Shown in pieces: positions 16,807-25,970 of a DNA stretch of 64,000 bases (position 1 is its first letter; every line of letters begins with the position of its first letter). Position numbers and translations under genes: made by a program. The notes beneath the pieces were generated by a model, which was not told where the DNA came from, ran no database searches, and was given only the letters and a program-made list of their open reading frames with translations. Source of the DNA: JAWLAT01 sp041395325 (GTDB taxonomy: Bacteria > Pseudomonadota > Gammaproteobacteria > Xanthomonadales > SZUA-5); assembly GCA_041395325.1 (NCBI GenBank), contig JAWLAT010000026.1:1-64000 (forward strand), read 5' to 3'.

Positions 16807-17653
16807 GGACCACCTCCTGCCGATCAAAGGCGGCAGCCAGTTCGGCCCCGCCCTTTCGGACCTTGGCCACGCTGAGCTGCTCACCCTCGCTGCGCAGCAC
16901 TTCCAGCTGCGCCAGCTCTTGTTCACGGGTCAGTACGCGGTCGCCCGCCTGGATTTCACTGCGCTGGAACACCACCAGCGCCGTCTTGCGGCTGACGCCA
17001 TCGGCGGGTCCGCGGTCGATCAGCACTTCCAGTGCCTCGCCCTTGCGTCCACGTTTTTCGATCGAGAGGATCTGCGCCTCGATCGGGAAGGCCTGATCGA
17101 TGAACTGAGCCAGCTCCTTGGTGGTTTGCTGCAAGGCGGCCTGTCGCGCGGCGCCGGCTGAGGTGGTGTCGTTGAACATGTTCTTGAAGGTGTCGCCAAG
17201 GCCGCCCTTGGAGCTGGCGAATTGGCGGCTGTAGGCCAGCTGGCCGGTGGACACGTCGACGATGCGCAGGCGGTAGGCGATCAGCCCGCGGTAGGAGACG
17301 CCCCCACCATCGAGCGCGCTGGTGCTCATCGAGGATTGGTTGACGTCGCCGATCACGATCCAGCGGGCGCCCGATTCGGCGATCCGGATCTGCTCGGCCG
17401 GTTCCATCGCCTGCTGCAGGAAGCGTTCGACCTGCAGCGCGTCGAACTCGCTACGTTCGAGAATCTCAAAGCGGCGCTCGTCGACCAGCGCCTGGGTGAC
17501 AAAGCCCTCGACCTGACTACGCACGTCATCGTCGATGCCGGCCGCGGCCTGGAAGCGCAGAATGCCGATCTTTTCGCGCTCGGCCGCTGCTGCCGTGTCA
17601 GCGCTCAGCCAGCCGATCAACAGGAGCAGCATCGACAGCAGCGATCGCGACAT
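16790..17653 (-). CDS. CsgG-like secreted protein
   Basis: 287 residues. A signal peptide (LLSMLLLLIGWLSADTAAAA) precedes a CsgG-type domain with the usual pattern: KIGILRFQAAAGIDDDV, DERRFEILERSEFDALQVER, GARWIVIGDVNQSS, and a later YRLRIVDVSTGQLAYSRQF. The C-terminal 80 residues look like a second small beta domain (LEVLIDRGPADGVSRKTALV). The relatives build curli-like secretion pores or act as periplasmic regulators of penicillin-binding proteins, but no lipobox is present. It is the first of two tandem CsgG-like genes below a sigma factor gene. Confidence 0.78.
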   Translation of the reverse strand: MSRSLLSMLLLLIGWLSADTAAAAEREKIGILRFQAAAGIDDDVRSQVEGFVTQALVDERRFEILERSEFDALQVERFLQQAMEPAEQIRIAESGARWIVIGDVNQSSMSTSALDGGGVSYRGLIAYRLRIVDVSTGQLAYSRQFASSKGGLGDTFKNMFNDTTSAGAARQAALQQTTKELAQFIDQAFPIEAQILSIEKRGRKGEALEVLIDRGPADGVSRKTALVVFQRSEIQAGDRVLTREQELAQLEVLRSEGEQLSVAKVRKGGAELAAAFDRQEVVHVKVR

Positions 17654-17783
17654 CAGCGCCAGCCCGAAGTGAGGACGCGGTCACGTTATCGACGGGCCAC
17701 GGAGCCGGTAAACCGCAATCGGACGAGATCGGAATTCGGCTCAGGGCAAGCCGAACGCGAGCCAGATGGGGTGATTCGGCGGG

Positions 17784-18374
17784 CTATTCCACGGCGCGTC
17801 CAGGCTCGGAGCCCAGACGCTGGCGCAGCCGAGCCGTCGCATAGGCCAGGTCGCGCTTGGCCGTGGCCAGCGACACCTCCAGCACGGTTGCGGTCTCGGT
17901 CAGGCTGAGTCCCAGCAACTCACGCAGCAGCAAGGCTTGGGCTGGACGTTCGTGTTCGGCACTGAGCCATTGCAGCGCCTGTTGCAGCGCGATGGACTGG
18001 GAGTTCGGCGAGGGTTGAGCTTCAACTGGCCGCTGACGCTGGAACACCCGTTGTTCGGCCAGCGCCTTGCGGAATCGATCGATCAGCACGTAGTGCATCT
18101 GCCGAATGGCCGCGCCGAAAAAGGCGTGCCGATTCTCGAAGGCCGATTGCCGCCGCGGTGTCAGTCGAATCCAGACCTCTGCGATCAAGGCACGCGTATC
18201 CAGATCACCGGCGCCGGCCGGATTGCCACGCAGCGCGTCACGCGCGGCCCGCTCAAACAGCGGATAGACCCCTTCGGCCAGTCGTCCGGCCGCCTCGGCA
18301 TCACCCTCAGCCCAACGCTGCAGCCAGTCGCTGACCGGGTCGTCGGCCAATCGCTTGAAGGTCAGATAGGCCAT
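17784..18374 (-). CDS. ECF-type sigma factor (Sigma70_ECF family)
   Basis: 196 residues. Region 2 covers about 1-90 (ARALIAEVWIRL-type core seen as DTRALIAEVWIRLTPRRQSA, FGAAIRQMHYVLIDRFRK). Region 4 covers about 125-190 (LLLRELLGLSLTETATVLEV, then ATAKRDLAYATARLRQRL). This version of sigma-70 is the one commonly linked to Ser/Thr protein kinases rather than to anti-sigma factors. The kinase gene ends 37 bases upstream on the same strand, and secreted CsgG-like genes follow downstream. It probably directs the operon or its targets after activation by the kinase. Confidence 0.85.
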   Translation of the reverse strand: MAYLTFKRLADDPVSDWLQRWAEGDAEAAGRLAEGVYPLFERAARDALRGNPAGAGDLDTRALIAEVWIRLTPRRQSAFENRHAFFGAAIRQMHYVLIDRFRKALAEQRVFQRQRPVEAQPSPNSQSIALQQALQWLSAEHERPAQALLLRELLGLSLTETATVLEVSLATAKRDLAYATARLRQRLGSEPGRAVE

Positions 18375-18411
18375 CGGCTACTCCGTAGCGTCGTCAGTGG
18401 TTAGGTCCCAA

Positions 18412-21020
18412 TCAAGGTCCCGGCAAGCCTGCATTGGCGAGAGCCTGAAATCGCGCCAGCATCGCCGGGTCGTTCCAGGCTTGTGCCAGGGCCAGTCCGT
18501 GCTCGATGTAGCTGCGTGCGTGTAGCCGGGAGATTTGTGTGAGATCCATCTGAGCAAACTGGCGGTCGGAGAGCGCAAATGCCGCCCGCGACTGTTCCAT
18601 CTGGCCGTCTCGGGCCAAAGCCAGCGACAGATATAGTCGGATGTTGGCCAGATCCATCGACTGCGCATCAAAGACCTGTGCGCCTTGTTCAACCGCCCGA
18701 CCGAGATGCAGCACGGCCTGCTCATGCTGACCCAGCTCGCTCTCCACGCGACCCAGATTGGCCAGCGAATTGCTGAGTTGATGGCGGATTCGGCTACCGT
18801 CGCTTCCAGATCGATGAGCGATTGCCGACACGTGTCAGGGCCTGCTCGAACTCGTTGCTGCGCAAACTCGGCGCCACAGAAGCTGTAGCGGGTAGTGCCG
18901 GCTGCTGCACGCTTGGCTGGCAACTCGGTGGTGATGTCCAGCGACGCCTGATAGTCGCCGTGCGCGGCCTCCAGATCTCCACGTTGCAGTGCCAGGTTAC
19001 CCTGCGTGTGGAGTACCTCAGCCACTTTCGGATGGTGTACTCCCAGCTGTTGCCGATAGATCGCCAACGCGGTGTCGATGCGTCCCTGTGCCGATGCGTT
19101 GTCGCCCAGCGCCTTGTCGATCTCGACGCCAATCATGGCCACGTCAGCATGACTGCTGTGCATCGGCGCCAGGCGTTCGCGATAGATGTCCACGGCTTCC
19201 TGAAGCGCTACGCGCGCCTCCCTGGAACGACCCATCCAGTGCAGGATCAATGCACGGTTCTGCGCATTGCGGGCAGACACGTTGGGGCGGATCTGGACGA
19301 CCGGGGCAAGCAGTTGCCGCTGCAGTTCCAGCGCCTGCAGGGCCTCGACCAGACGTCCCTGGTCGCCGACATAGGTCACCATCTCACCGGCCAGCGCAAT
19401 GTGCTCCTCTTCGCTGATGTCGGTGGCGCTGGCCAGGGTCTGACGGGTGATGGCCTCGGCCTCGACCGGTTTGCCACTGGTGCGCAACAGGCGTGCGCGC
19501 GTCTGGTTCACGCGCCAGTCGTCGCGAGTCTGCGCTGGCCAGGTTGGGTCGTCCAGTTGAGCCCAGGCCTCGTCGAGTCTGGACAGCTCGCGCAGCGCGT
19601 CGACCTTCTGGATGCGCAGCCGGGTTTCGGTGGGTGCACTCATCGGGTGCTGCAGCGCTTCATCGACACGCTCGATCACGCGCTGGTAGCGCTCCTGTCC
19701 GTGATCAACCTTGGCCAGATTGAGGACGATCTGTCCGGCCGTATCGGGATCCGAGCGCCACAGCGGCGCCAGATCGCGACCGGTCGCGTCGGCGAATTCC
19801 CGCACGGTCACATCGACCTTGTTGGCGCCTTCGCTGGAGGCCGCAGCGAGGGCGTCGAGCACAAAGCCCAGCGTGCGGTCGGCCGTGGTGCGCGAGCGTT
19901 CGGACTCGTTCAGCGCCTCCTGCAGGCTGTTGCGCTGATCCAGCACCGCCAGCAACCCAACGACCGTGCCGATGACCAGCACGGCCAGCAGACCCAGCGG
20001 CAGCCAATATCGCCGCAGGCCCCGCTGCAGCCGATGCGCGGCTTCATGTTCGCGTGCCTGCAGGACCTCGACGCTGCCAATGCGGGCCAGATCACGGGCC
20101 AGCGCATTCATGCTCTCGTAGCGCTGGCTCGGTTCGGCGCCACAGGCACGTGACAGCAGTGCCTGCCAATCGGCTCGGGCGCCAGCGCGCAGTGCCACCC
20201 GTTCGACGATGCAGCGGAGCAATTGCCCCAGCGAGTAGATCTCCGCTGCGATCGTGAAGAGACCGTCGTTGATGACCTCCGGTGCGGCAAACTCGGGCGT
20301 GAGGCCCATTGCGAAAGCCTGACCCTGCTCCTGCAGCAGCGTGACGCCGATGCCAAAATCCAGCAGACGCGCATCACCGTTGTTGTCGATGATGACGTTG
20401 GCCGGCTTCAGATCACCGTGACAGGTCTGTCGGGCGTGGGCATAGCTCAAGGCGGCCGACAACTGGCTCGCCCAGCGCTGCAATTCGGCTTCACTGACGG
20501 GGCCGGCCAGCAATCGAGCCTGCAGACTCTGACCCGGCACAAACTCGGTGATCAGATACAGCGTCCCGTCAGCGGTACGCCCGACATCGATGAAGCGGGC
20601 GATGTGGGGATGACTCAGACCGGACAGCAACCTCGCCTCGTGGCGCACCAGATCGAGCAGGTCGGTCCTTCGTGCCGTCAGCTTGATGGCCACTTGCACG
20701 TCGATCGTGTCATCGTCCCGCCGGGCCAGATAGACCACACCCATGCCGCCGCGACCAATCTCGCGCTCGACACGATAGGGGCCAATACGCTCTCCCGCGG
20801 AGAGCTCGGTCGGCATGGCGATCCAGCCGAGCAGACCATCGCGCAGCAGACTGCCCAGCTGCAGCTCCATCGAATGTTCGTGGCTCTCCAGCAGCGCGCG
20901 CATTTCCGCGGCCAGTGCGGGTTGGGTCGCGGAGAGTTGAGTCAGCCGCGCTGCCCGCACCGGGCCTGGAAGCTCGATCAACTCACCGAACAGCTGCAAT
21001 CGTGCCGTGTCTGCCCGCAT
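18412..21020 (-). pseudogene. Membrane Ser/Thr protein kinase with TPR-like C-terminus, frameshifted
   Basis: The kinase domain spans about residues 75-320: GRGGMGVVYLAR (89-100), K113 in VAIKL, HGDLKPANV (201-209) and DFGIG (221-225). HGD replaces the common HRD, so it is a non-RD kinase. One membrane helix lies at 339-360 (LPLGLLAVLVIGTVVGLLAV), and the rest is TPR-like. The frame opened at 21020 continues to 18378, but below about 18800 its translation is Trp/Arg-rich nonsense. The TPR-like continuation (SRIRHQLSNSLANLGRVESE ... LANAGLPGP) lies in another frame ending at 18412. Two or three indels between about 18780 and 18890 would explain this. Catalytic parts are intact; whether the gene is truly broken is unknown. 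Confidence 0.7.
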
Positions 21021-21139
21021 GCCCGATCCCTGGCTGGACGAGCGTTGCGCCCGTTCATGCTGAAGAGCATAGCGACTGCCGGCGCGAGTGTGTGCGACGG
21101 CAAATGCGCGGAATGCCAGCTTCCTCGACGGGGCGATGC

Positions 21140-21169
21140 TTGCAATGTGATCCCGATTGCCTGTATAAA
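21140..21169 (+). promoter_or_regulatory. Promoter of rpmB-rpmG
   Basis: A -35 like TTGCAA (21140-21145) and a -10 like TATAAA (21164-21169) are separated by 18 bases, 57 bases upstream of the rpmB ATG. It lies in the divergent gap between the kinase gene and rpmB and matches the sigma-70 pattern well. Confidence 0.65.
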
Positions 21170-21225
21170 GCGCGGCTCAGTTGCGGCGTAGTCGCCGCGA
21201 TCGCTCACGAATCACGAGGTGCGCC

Positions 21226-21459
21226 ATGGCACGAGTGTGTCAGATCACGGGCAAGCGCCCGCGCGTTGGGAACAACGTTTCCCATGCCAACAACAAGACC
21301 CGTCGTCGGTATCTGCCGAACCTGCAGTGGCATCGCTTCTGGGTGGCCAGCGAGAATCGCTTCGTCCGCCTGCGCGTGTCCACCGCCGCCCTGCGCACCA
21401 TCGACAAGAACGGCATTGACGCCGTGTTGGCCGATCTGCGTGCCAACGGCCAGGCCTGA
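21226..21459 (+). CDS. rpmB: 50S ribosomal protein L28
   Basis: 77 residues from ATG 21226, preceded by GAGGTG. The sequence [20 protein letters not shown], then [12 protein letters not shown] and [18 protein letters not shown], is L28 of proteobacteria and has the normal length. The open frame extends upstream to 21181 but that part is not L28. It is followed 11 bases later by rpmG, the common pairing for large-subunit proteins L28 and L33. N-terminal cysteine coordination seen in some L28 forms is not complete here. Confidence 0.97.
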   Translation: MARVCQITGKRPRVGNNVSHANNKTRRRYLPNLQWHRFWVASENRFVRLRVSTAALRTIDKNGIDAVLADLRANGQA

Positions 21460-21470
21460 GGAGCAATCTC

Positions 21471-21626
21471 ATGCGTGACAAGATTCGTCTGACGTCGACG
21501 GCCGGCACCGGTCATTTCTACACGACCGACAAGAACAAGAAGAACACGCCGAACAAGCTGGAGTTCAAGAAGTACGATCCGGTCGTGCGCAAGCACGTCA
21601 TCTACAAGGAAGCCAAGATCAAGTAA
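21471..21626 (+). CDS. rpmG: 50S ribosomal protein L33
   Basis: 51 residues from ATG 21471 with GAGGAGC upstream: [20 protein letters not shown], then [19 protein letters not shown]. This is the cysteine-free form of L33 typical of many proteobacteria; the zinc cysteine pairs of the other form are absent. It is the second gene of the rpmB operon, and a strong hairpin terminator follows 57 bases later. Confidence 0.97.
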   Translation: MRDKIRLTSTAGTGHFYTTDKNKKNTPNKLEFKKYDPVVRKHVIYKEAKIK

Positions 21627-21683
21627 GTCCCGCCGCGGACAGTCCTGACGGGGCTGTACGCAGGCTGCGCGACTGCTGATCCG

Positions 21684-21712
21684 GACCCGCCACTCGTGGC
21701 GGGTCTTTTTTT
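21684..21712 (+). terminator. Rho-independent terminator after rpmG
   Basis: Stem GACCCGCCA / TGGCGGGTC with a CTCG loop, followed by seven T residues (21706-21712). A textbook intrinsic terminator ending the rpmB-rpmG transcript. Confidence 0.92.
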
Positions 21713-21815
21713 GTCCGAACGTCGGTCCGGCTCGTCTCGTTCTGGCGGCCTAAGCCGGCGTTCCACGCTACACTTTGGCCGATCGAGTGCCTCCGACCCG
21801 GATCCGCCCCGCCTC

Positions 21816-22637
21816 ATGTCGAACACCGACCAGAATTTCGAGCAGTTCAGCGCCGGCCAGTACGTCTTCCGCGAAGGCGATGCGGGTTCGGACATGTACA
21901 TCATTGAGACCGGCACCATCGCCATCCTGCGCCAGGCTCGCGGTGATGCACCATTGGCCGAGCTCGGCCCCGGCGATTTCTTCGGTGAGATGGCGATCCT
22001 GGAGGATCAGCCGCGTTTCGCCGCGGCACGCGCCGAAACCGATGTGCGGCTGCTGCGAATCGAACGTGCTCAGTTTGCCGATCTGCTGAAGCAGAATGTC
22101 GAGGTCACCGTTCGCATCATGCGCAAGCTCGCAGCGCGCCTGCGCCGAGCCGAGCAGCAGACCCAGGCCACGCGAATGGAGCTGGACGAGGCCCGTTCAC
22201 GACTGGCCGCAGCCAAGGCCAGCCTGCCGCAACGACCCAGCCAGCAGGCGGCGACGGTCGTCGCCGGTCCGGATGGATCGATCGACAGTCGGACCACCGC
22301 CATCAAGCTGGTGCACGAGCAGGGTTGCGAATTCATCCTCGATCAGGGCAGCGCCGAACTGCTGGTTGGGCGGCCCGATCCGGTGATCGGCCTCGTCCCC
22401 GAGATCAACCTTGGTCCGTTGGACACCAAGCGGACCTTGTCCAGACGGCATGCCAAGCTGCTGCGCAGCGACAGCGGCTGGCTGCTGAGGGAGGAAGTGG
22501 GCACCGTCAACGGCACTTTCCTCAACGGCAAGCGCATCCGCACCGGTGACGATTTCCAGCTGCGTCCCGGTGACCAGTTGCGTTTCGGTGCGATCGTGCT
22601 GGACGTGCGCGTCCATGAGGAGGAGAAGGAGTCATGA
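21816..22637 (+). CDS. Cyclic-nucleotide-binding / FHA domain protein
   Basis: 273 residues from ATG 21816; an upstream extension of the frame overlaps the rpmG terminator and is rejected. Residues about 8-115 form a cNMP-binding domain (FREGDAGSDMYIIETGTIAI, LGPGDFFGEMAILEDQPR). A coiled-coil linker (120-150) leads to a C-terminal FHA domain with TLSRRHAKLLR and VGTVNGTFLNGKRI, which binds phosphothreonine peptides. It may sense a cyclic nucleotide and pass the signal to phosphorylated partners. It overlaps the next FHA gene by four bases (ATGA). Confidence 0.85.
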   Translation: MSNTDQNFEQFSAGQYVFREGDAGSDMYIIETGTIAILRQARGDAPLAELGPGDFFGEMAILEDQPRFAAARAETDVRLLRIERAQFADLLKQNVEVTVRIMRKLAARLRRAEQQTQATRMELDEARSRLAAAKASLPQRPSQQAATVVAGPDGSIDSRTTAIKLVHEQGCEFILDQGSAELLVGRPDPVIGLVPEINLGPLDTKRTLSRRHAKLLRSDSGWLLREEVGTVNGTFLNGKRIRTGDDFQLRPGDQLRFGAIVLDVRVHEEEKES

Positions 22638-23617
22638 GCAATTCGGCGTCTCCCGCAGTGCCCACCGACCTGGGTCAGATGGATCTGACGGTACTGGACG
22701 AGCTGTCCACCTTGCAGGCTGAGCTGGAACAGCTCGACAGTCGTCTGAAGTCGATGGACGGCCGCCGAGAGGCCGTGGCCGAAGAAGTCTTCAACCGCGT
22801 CCGGCGCGACTACCTGAGCCAGCGCCAGATGCTGGTCGAGAAGGCTGAACCCCTGCGACAGCAGGCGCGCAGCCTCTACACCAAGGTCAAGGCTGTACTG
22901 ATCGAGCTGGAAAGCGCGCTGTCGACCGTGCAGATGGATCTGGAGGAAATCGATTTCCGCCACTCGCTGGGCGAGTACGAGGATGCCGAACGCGATCGCC
23001 GCAAGAAGGCCAAGGCTGCGACGCTGAAGGAACGCAAAGGGGCGCTGGACGAGGCTCAGGCCATTGCGGCTCGCTTCGCCAAGGCATTCCCGGGGGTTGA
23101 GAAGGAGGCGACGACCCTCCCCAGCCTGCCACCGGTGAGCGAGAGCGAGGACCCGACCAAGCGCGTCAAGAAGGTCGAGGAGGATGAGATTCGTACCGCC
23201 GAGTTGCCTTCGCCGGAGGATTCCAGTCAGCCACCCGAGGCTCCGCTCAGCGCTGTTCCACCGGCACCTCCGGCCCCGCCGGTCGCGCCGTCAGCACCGC
23301 CGCCGCGCCGGAATCCGGACGCGACCGTTGTCTTTCGACCCGCTCGCTTGCTGGATCAGGCCTCCGATCAGCCTTCCGGGCCGTATACTCTGGGCCTGAA
23401 GCCCTTGTCCTTTGGCAGTGACGCACGCTGTGATGTGCAGATCGAGGGGGTGGCGCCGCGCCAGGCGGAAGTGGGACCCAGTCGCAGCGGCTTCATCCTG
23501 CGTGATCTGGCTGGCCGGGTGACCAAGGTCAATGGACAACCAGTGGAAGAGCAATTGCTGGCCGACGGGGATGTGATCCAGATCGGCTCGCTGAGCTTGA
23601 AGTTCTCACAGATCTGA
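22634..23617 (+). CDS. Coiled-coil protein with C-terminal FHA-like domain
   Basis: 327 residues. The first 160 residues are charged and helical (DELSTLQAELEQLDSRLKSM), probably coiled coil. A proline-rich linker (about 195-225: APPAPPVAPSAPPPRR) leads to an FHA-like domain (about 245-325: LKPLSFGSDARCDVQIEG, ILRDLAGRVTKVNGQPVEEQ). The usual SRRHA phosphopeptide motif is replaced by APRQAEV, so phosphothreonine binding may be lost. It is coupled to the cNMP-FHA gene and followed 32 bases later by a STAS gene. It looks like a scaffold in a Ser/Thr signalling chain. Confidence 0.78.
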   Translation: MSNSASPAVPTDLGQMDLTVLDELSTLQAELEQLDSRLKSMDGRREAVAEEVFNRVRRDYLSQRQMLVEKAEPLRQQARSLYTKVKAVLIELESALSTVQMDLEEIDFRHSLGEYEDAERDRRKKAKAATLKERKGALDEAQAIAARFAKAFPGVEKEATTLPSLPPVSESEDPTKRVKKVEEDEIRTAELPSPEDSSQPPEAPLSAVPPAPPAPPVAPSAPPPRRNPDATVVFRPARLLDQASDQPSGPYTLGLKPLSFGSDARCDVQIEGVAPRQAEVGPSRSGFILRDLAGRVTKVNGQPVEEQLLADGDVIQIGSLSLKFSQI

Positions 23618-23649
23618 GATCATTCGGACCGCACTGACAGGATCAAACG

Positions 23650-24201
23650 ATGGCTATCGAAATCAGCGAAGAAAAAGCGGGTGCAGTCCGCGTGCTGGCC
23701 CTGGTCGGGCGCCTGGACACCGAAACGGCGCCCGATTTCGAGCTGAAGGCGCATGACCTCTTCACTGAGGGCGATCGGCATTTCGTCGTGGACCTGTCGG
23801 GCATCGACTATGTCAGCAGCGCGGGCCTGCGCGTATTGCTGGCACTGGCCAAGCAGGTTGACGGCGGCAAGGGCAGCTTGCAGCTCTGCGGATTGCCGGC
23901 ACACGTGAAGCAGGTCTTCGATCTGGCCGGCTTCAGCAAACTGCTGAACATCCAGCCGAACCTGAAGTCGGTGCTGGCCAGTCATCCCGAAGCGCAGGAG
24001 CTGGATGCGGCCAAGGTCGGCGAGCTGGCCTCTCACTTGTTGGGTGATCGCGCCGATGCAGCCCCTGCCACCCCGGCGCCGACGGCCAGCGCGTCGCCGC
24101 AGCTGCAGAACTCGGCCGCCAATCTGCTGGGCGCCAAGCCGCCGGTTCAACGCAAGAAAGGTCTGTGGGCCCGCTTCATGGGGTGGCTGCGCGGCGAATA
24201 G
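23650..24201 (+). CDS. STAS-domain anti-sigma factor antagonist
   Basis: 183 residues. The first 105 are a STAS domain (VRVLALVGRLDTETAPDFEL, then DLSGIDYVSSAGLRVLLALA) with the phosphorylatable serine in VSSAGLR. A linker rich in alanine and proline follows, then a basic amphipathic tail (RKKGLWARFMGWLRGE) that may touch the membrane. Such antagonists switch partners when a kinase phosphorylates, or a PP2C phosphatase dephosphorylates, this serine. The convergent FHA-PP2C gene next door is a natural partner. Confidence 0.88.
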   Translation: MAIEISEEKAGAVRVLALVGRLDTETAPDFELKAHDLFTEGDRHFVVDLSGIDYVSSAGLRVLLALAKQVDGGKGSLQLCGLPAHVKQVFDLAGFSKLLNIQPNLKSVLASHPEAQELDAAKVGELASHLLGDRADAAPATPAPTASASPQLQNSAANLLGAKPPVQRKKGLWARFMGWLRGE

Positions 24202-24270
24202 TCGGCCGCAGCACAACCTGTTCGACTCCAGCTCGCGCCCGGCACCTGTCGGGCGTGCTGCGTTGGGGGC

Positions 24271-25383
24271 TCAGTCCGCCTCTTCGCTGAGGCGCTCAAC
24301 CGCGATGATGGTGAAATCGTCGGTGGAGACATCGGCCTCGCAGAACTGCAACAGCGCGCTGCGCAATCGCCGATTCATGTCCAGCGCACCGCTGGCGCCG
24401 CGCATCACCTGATTGCGTCGCTCGTTCCCGAATGGTTCGCCTGCGGGGTTCTCGCCCTCTTCCACGCCGTCGGTGGTGAACAGCATCACGTCGCCCGGCG
24501 TCAGCTGAAACCGTTGATCCCGAATGCTCAGGTCGGGCGAGCTGCCGATCGGGTGCCCCGGATCGAGGCTCATCTCCACGACCTTCTTGCTGGCACTCCG
24601 CAGCACCGGTGGGTTGTGGCCGGCCAAGGCGAGGCGGCAGACGTGCGTCGTCGGGTTGAGGAACATGGTCGCCACGGTGAGGAACATGCCGGGTTCGATC
24701 ACCGGACAGATGCGCTGGTTCAGCTCGGTCAGGAACTCGGCCGGGCCTTTCGACGTGGCCAGCCGCGCCCGCAGGACGGCGCAGGTGAACACCATGTACA
24801 TGGCGCCCGACACGCCCTTGCCGGAGACATCGCCGATGGTGACCGCCAATTCACCTGAAGGCAGTGTTCGCACATCGTAGAAGTCGCCGCCGATGGCCAG
24901 TGCCGGGGTGTAGCTGAAATCGATCTCGTAGCCCGGCAGCGGCGGTGGTTCGTCGGGCAGCAAGCGGTACTGGATTCGACGAGCCAGCCGCAGGTCGGAC
25001 TGCATCATGCGCGCCCGCTTGGCATCGACACTGGGTCGAACAGTCTTCTCCTGACTGCCGGTCGTCACCGTCGCACCGACCTGGTGCGTGTACTCGAACA
25101 GCACCTGGCCGAACTGCACCAAGTCGCCGTCAGCCAGCAGATGGGCGGTGCGACCCAGCGCTCGTCCGTTGATGCGCGAGCCGTTGGCACTGCCCAGATC
25201 AGTCACTTCCACCTTGCGGCCCTCGACCCGGATGTCGGCATGGCGCCGTGACACCGTGGGATGGTCGAGTCGGAAATCGGCCGCCGGATCTCGCCCCAAT
25301 GTCCCGTTGGCCAGCAGTTCGAACTCGATGGGCGGCGTCAGTCCTTCAACCGAACGCAGGCGTGGGGCGGTGTCCTTCTTCAC
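24271..25383 (-). CDS. FHA domain / SpoIIE-type PP2C phosphatase
   Basis: 370 residues from GTG 25383. An FHA domain (about 20-95: GRDPAADFRLDHPTVSRRHA, DLGSANGSRINGRAL) is followed by a SpoIIE/RsbU-type PP2C domain (about 130-368: ARRIQYRLLP, GGDFYDV, GDVSGKGVSGAMYM, FTTDGVEEGEN, STDDFTIIAVERL). The metal-binding aspartates of GGDFYDV, GDVSGKG and STDDFT are all present. It probably dephosphorylates the neighbouring STAS protein, with FHA giving input from a Ser/Thr kinase. It is convergent with the STAS gene. Confidence 0.9.
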   Translation of the reverse strand: MKKDTAPRLRSVEGLTPPIEFELLANGTLGRDPAADFRLDHPTVSRRHADIRVEGRKVEVTDLGSANGSRINGRALGRTAHLLADGDLVQFGQVLFEYTHQVGATVTTGSQEKTVRPSVDAKRARMMQSDLRLARRIQYRLLPDEPPPLPGYEIDFSYTPALAIGGDFYDVRTLPSGELAVTIGDVSGKGVSGAMYMVFTCAVLRARLATSKGPAEFLTELNQRICPVIEPGMFLTVATMFLNPTTHVCRLALAGHNPPVLRSASKKVVEMSLDPGHPIGSSPDLSIRDQRFQLTPGDVMLFTTDGVEEGENPAGEPFGNERRNQVMRGASGALDMNRRLRSALLQFCEADVSTDDFTIIAVERLSEEAD

Positions 25384-25571
25384 GTTGACGCGGTTCCTGT
25401 GGGTGGCGACGCTCGGCGCGGCCGTGGTCTGCGGCCGGCATGATAGCCTGCCTTGCCGCGTAAGCTGCGGCCCGGGATGAGCGAATCTTGCTGCCTGCGC
25501 CGATCGCTTCGGTGCAGGTGGGACCTTAGGTCCACCGCCCGGTTCCCGACACTATGTCCTCGGAGCGCCCG

Positions 25572-25958
25572 ATGTCCTGGTCCTACCTATGCGTGCTGAT
25601 CGCCGGCGTCCTGCCCTTGCTGTCCACCGGCTACGCCAAGTTCGCCGGTCCCGGATTCGACAACCGCCATCCGCGTGATTTCCTGGCTGGACTGACGGGG
25701 GCCCGGGCCCGAGCTCATGCCGCTCAATTGAACGGTTTCGAGGCCTTTCCATTGTTTGCAGCAGCGGTGCTGATGGCCCATCAGGCCGGTGTGGACAGTG
25801 GTCGGATCGATCTGCTCGCGATCATCTGGGTGTTGCTGCGGCTGGCCTATGGGGTGTTGTACATCGCCAATCGGGCGACGCTGCGCTCACTGGCCTGGGC
25901 CGGTGCCAGTGCCATCTGGATTGCCTTGATGGTCATGGCGATGCTGGCGCGCAGCTGA
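25572..25958 (+). CDS. MAPEG-family membrane protein
   Basis: 128 residues from ATG 25572 (GGAG is 9 bases upstream); an in-frame ATG at 25554 is the alternative start. Four hydrophobic helices and the pattern RDFLAGLTGARARAHAAQLN, GFEAFPLFAAAVLMAHQAG, then LRLAYGVLYIANRATLRSLA fit MAPEG proteins, here the form often annotated as an inner-membrane protein of unknown substrate. RNase P RNA begins about 12 bases after its stop on the same strand. Confidence 0.85.
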   Translation: MSWSYLCVLIAGVLPLLSTGYAKFAGPGFDNRHPRDFLAGLTGARARAHAAQLNGFEAFPLFAAAVLMAHQAGVDSGRIDLLAIIWVLLRLAYGVLYIANRATLRSLAWAGASAIWIALMVMAMLARS

Positions 25959-25970
25959 CCGGCGCAGGCC

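Noticed and set aside
25518..25537. GGACCTTAGGTCC palindrome before the second MAPEG gene
   Set aside because: Short, no family of similar sites in the window and no adjacent regulator; not enough to call an operator.
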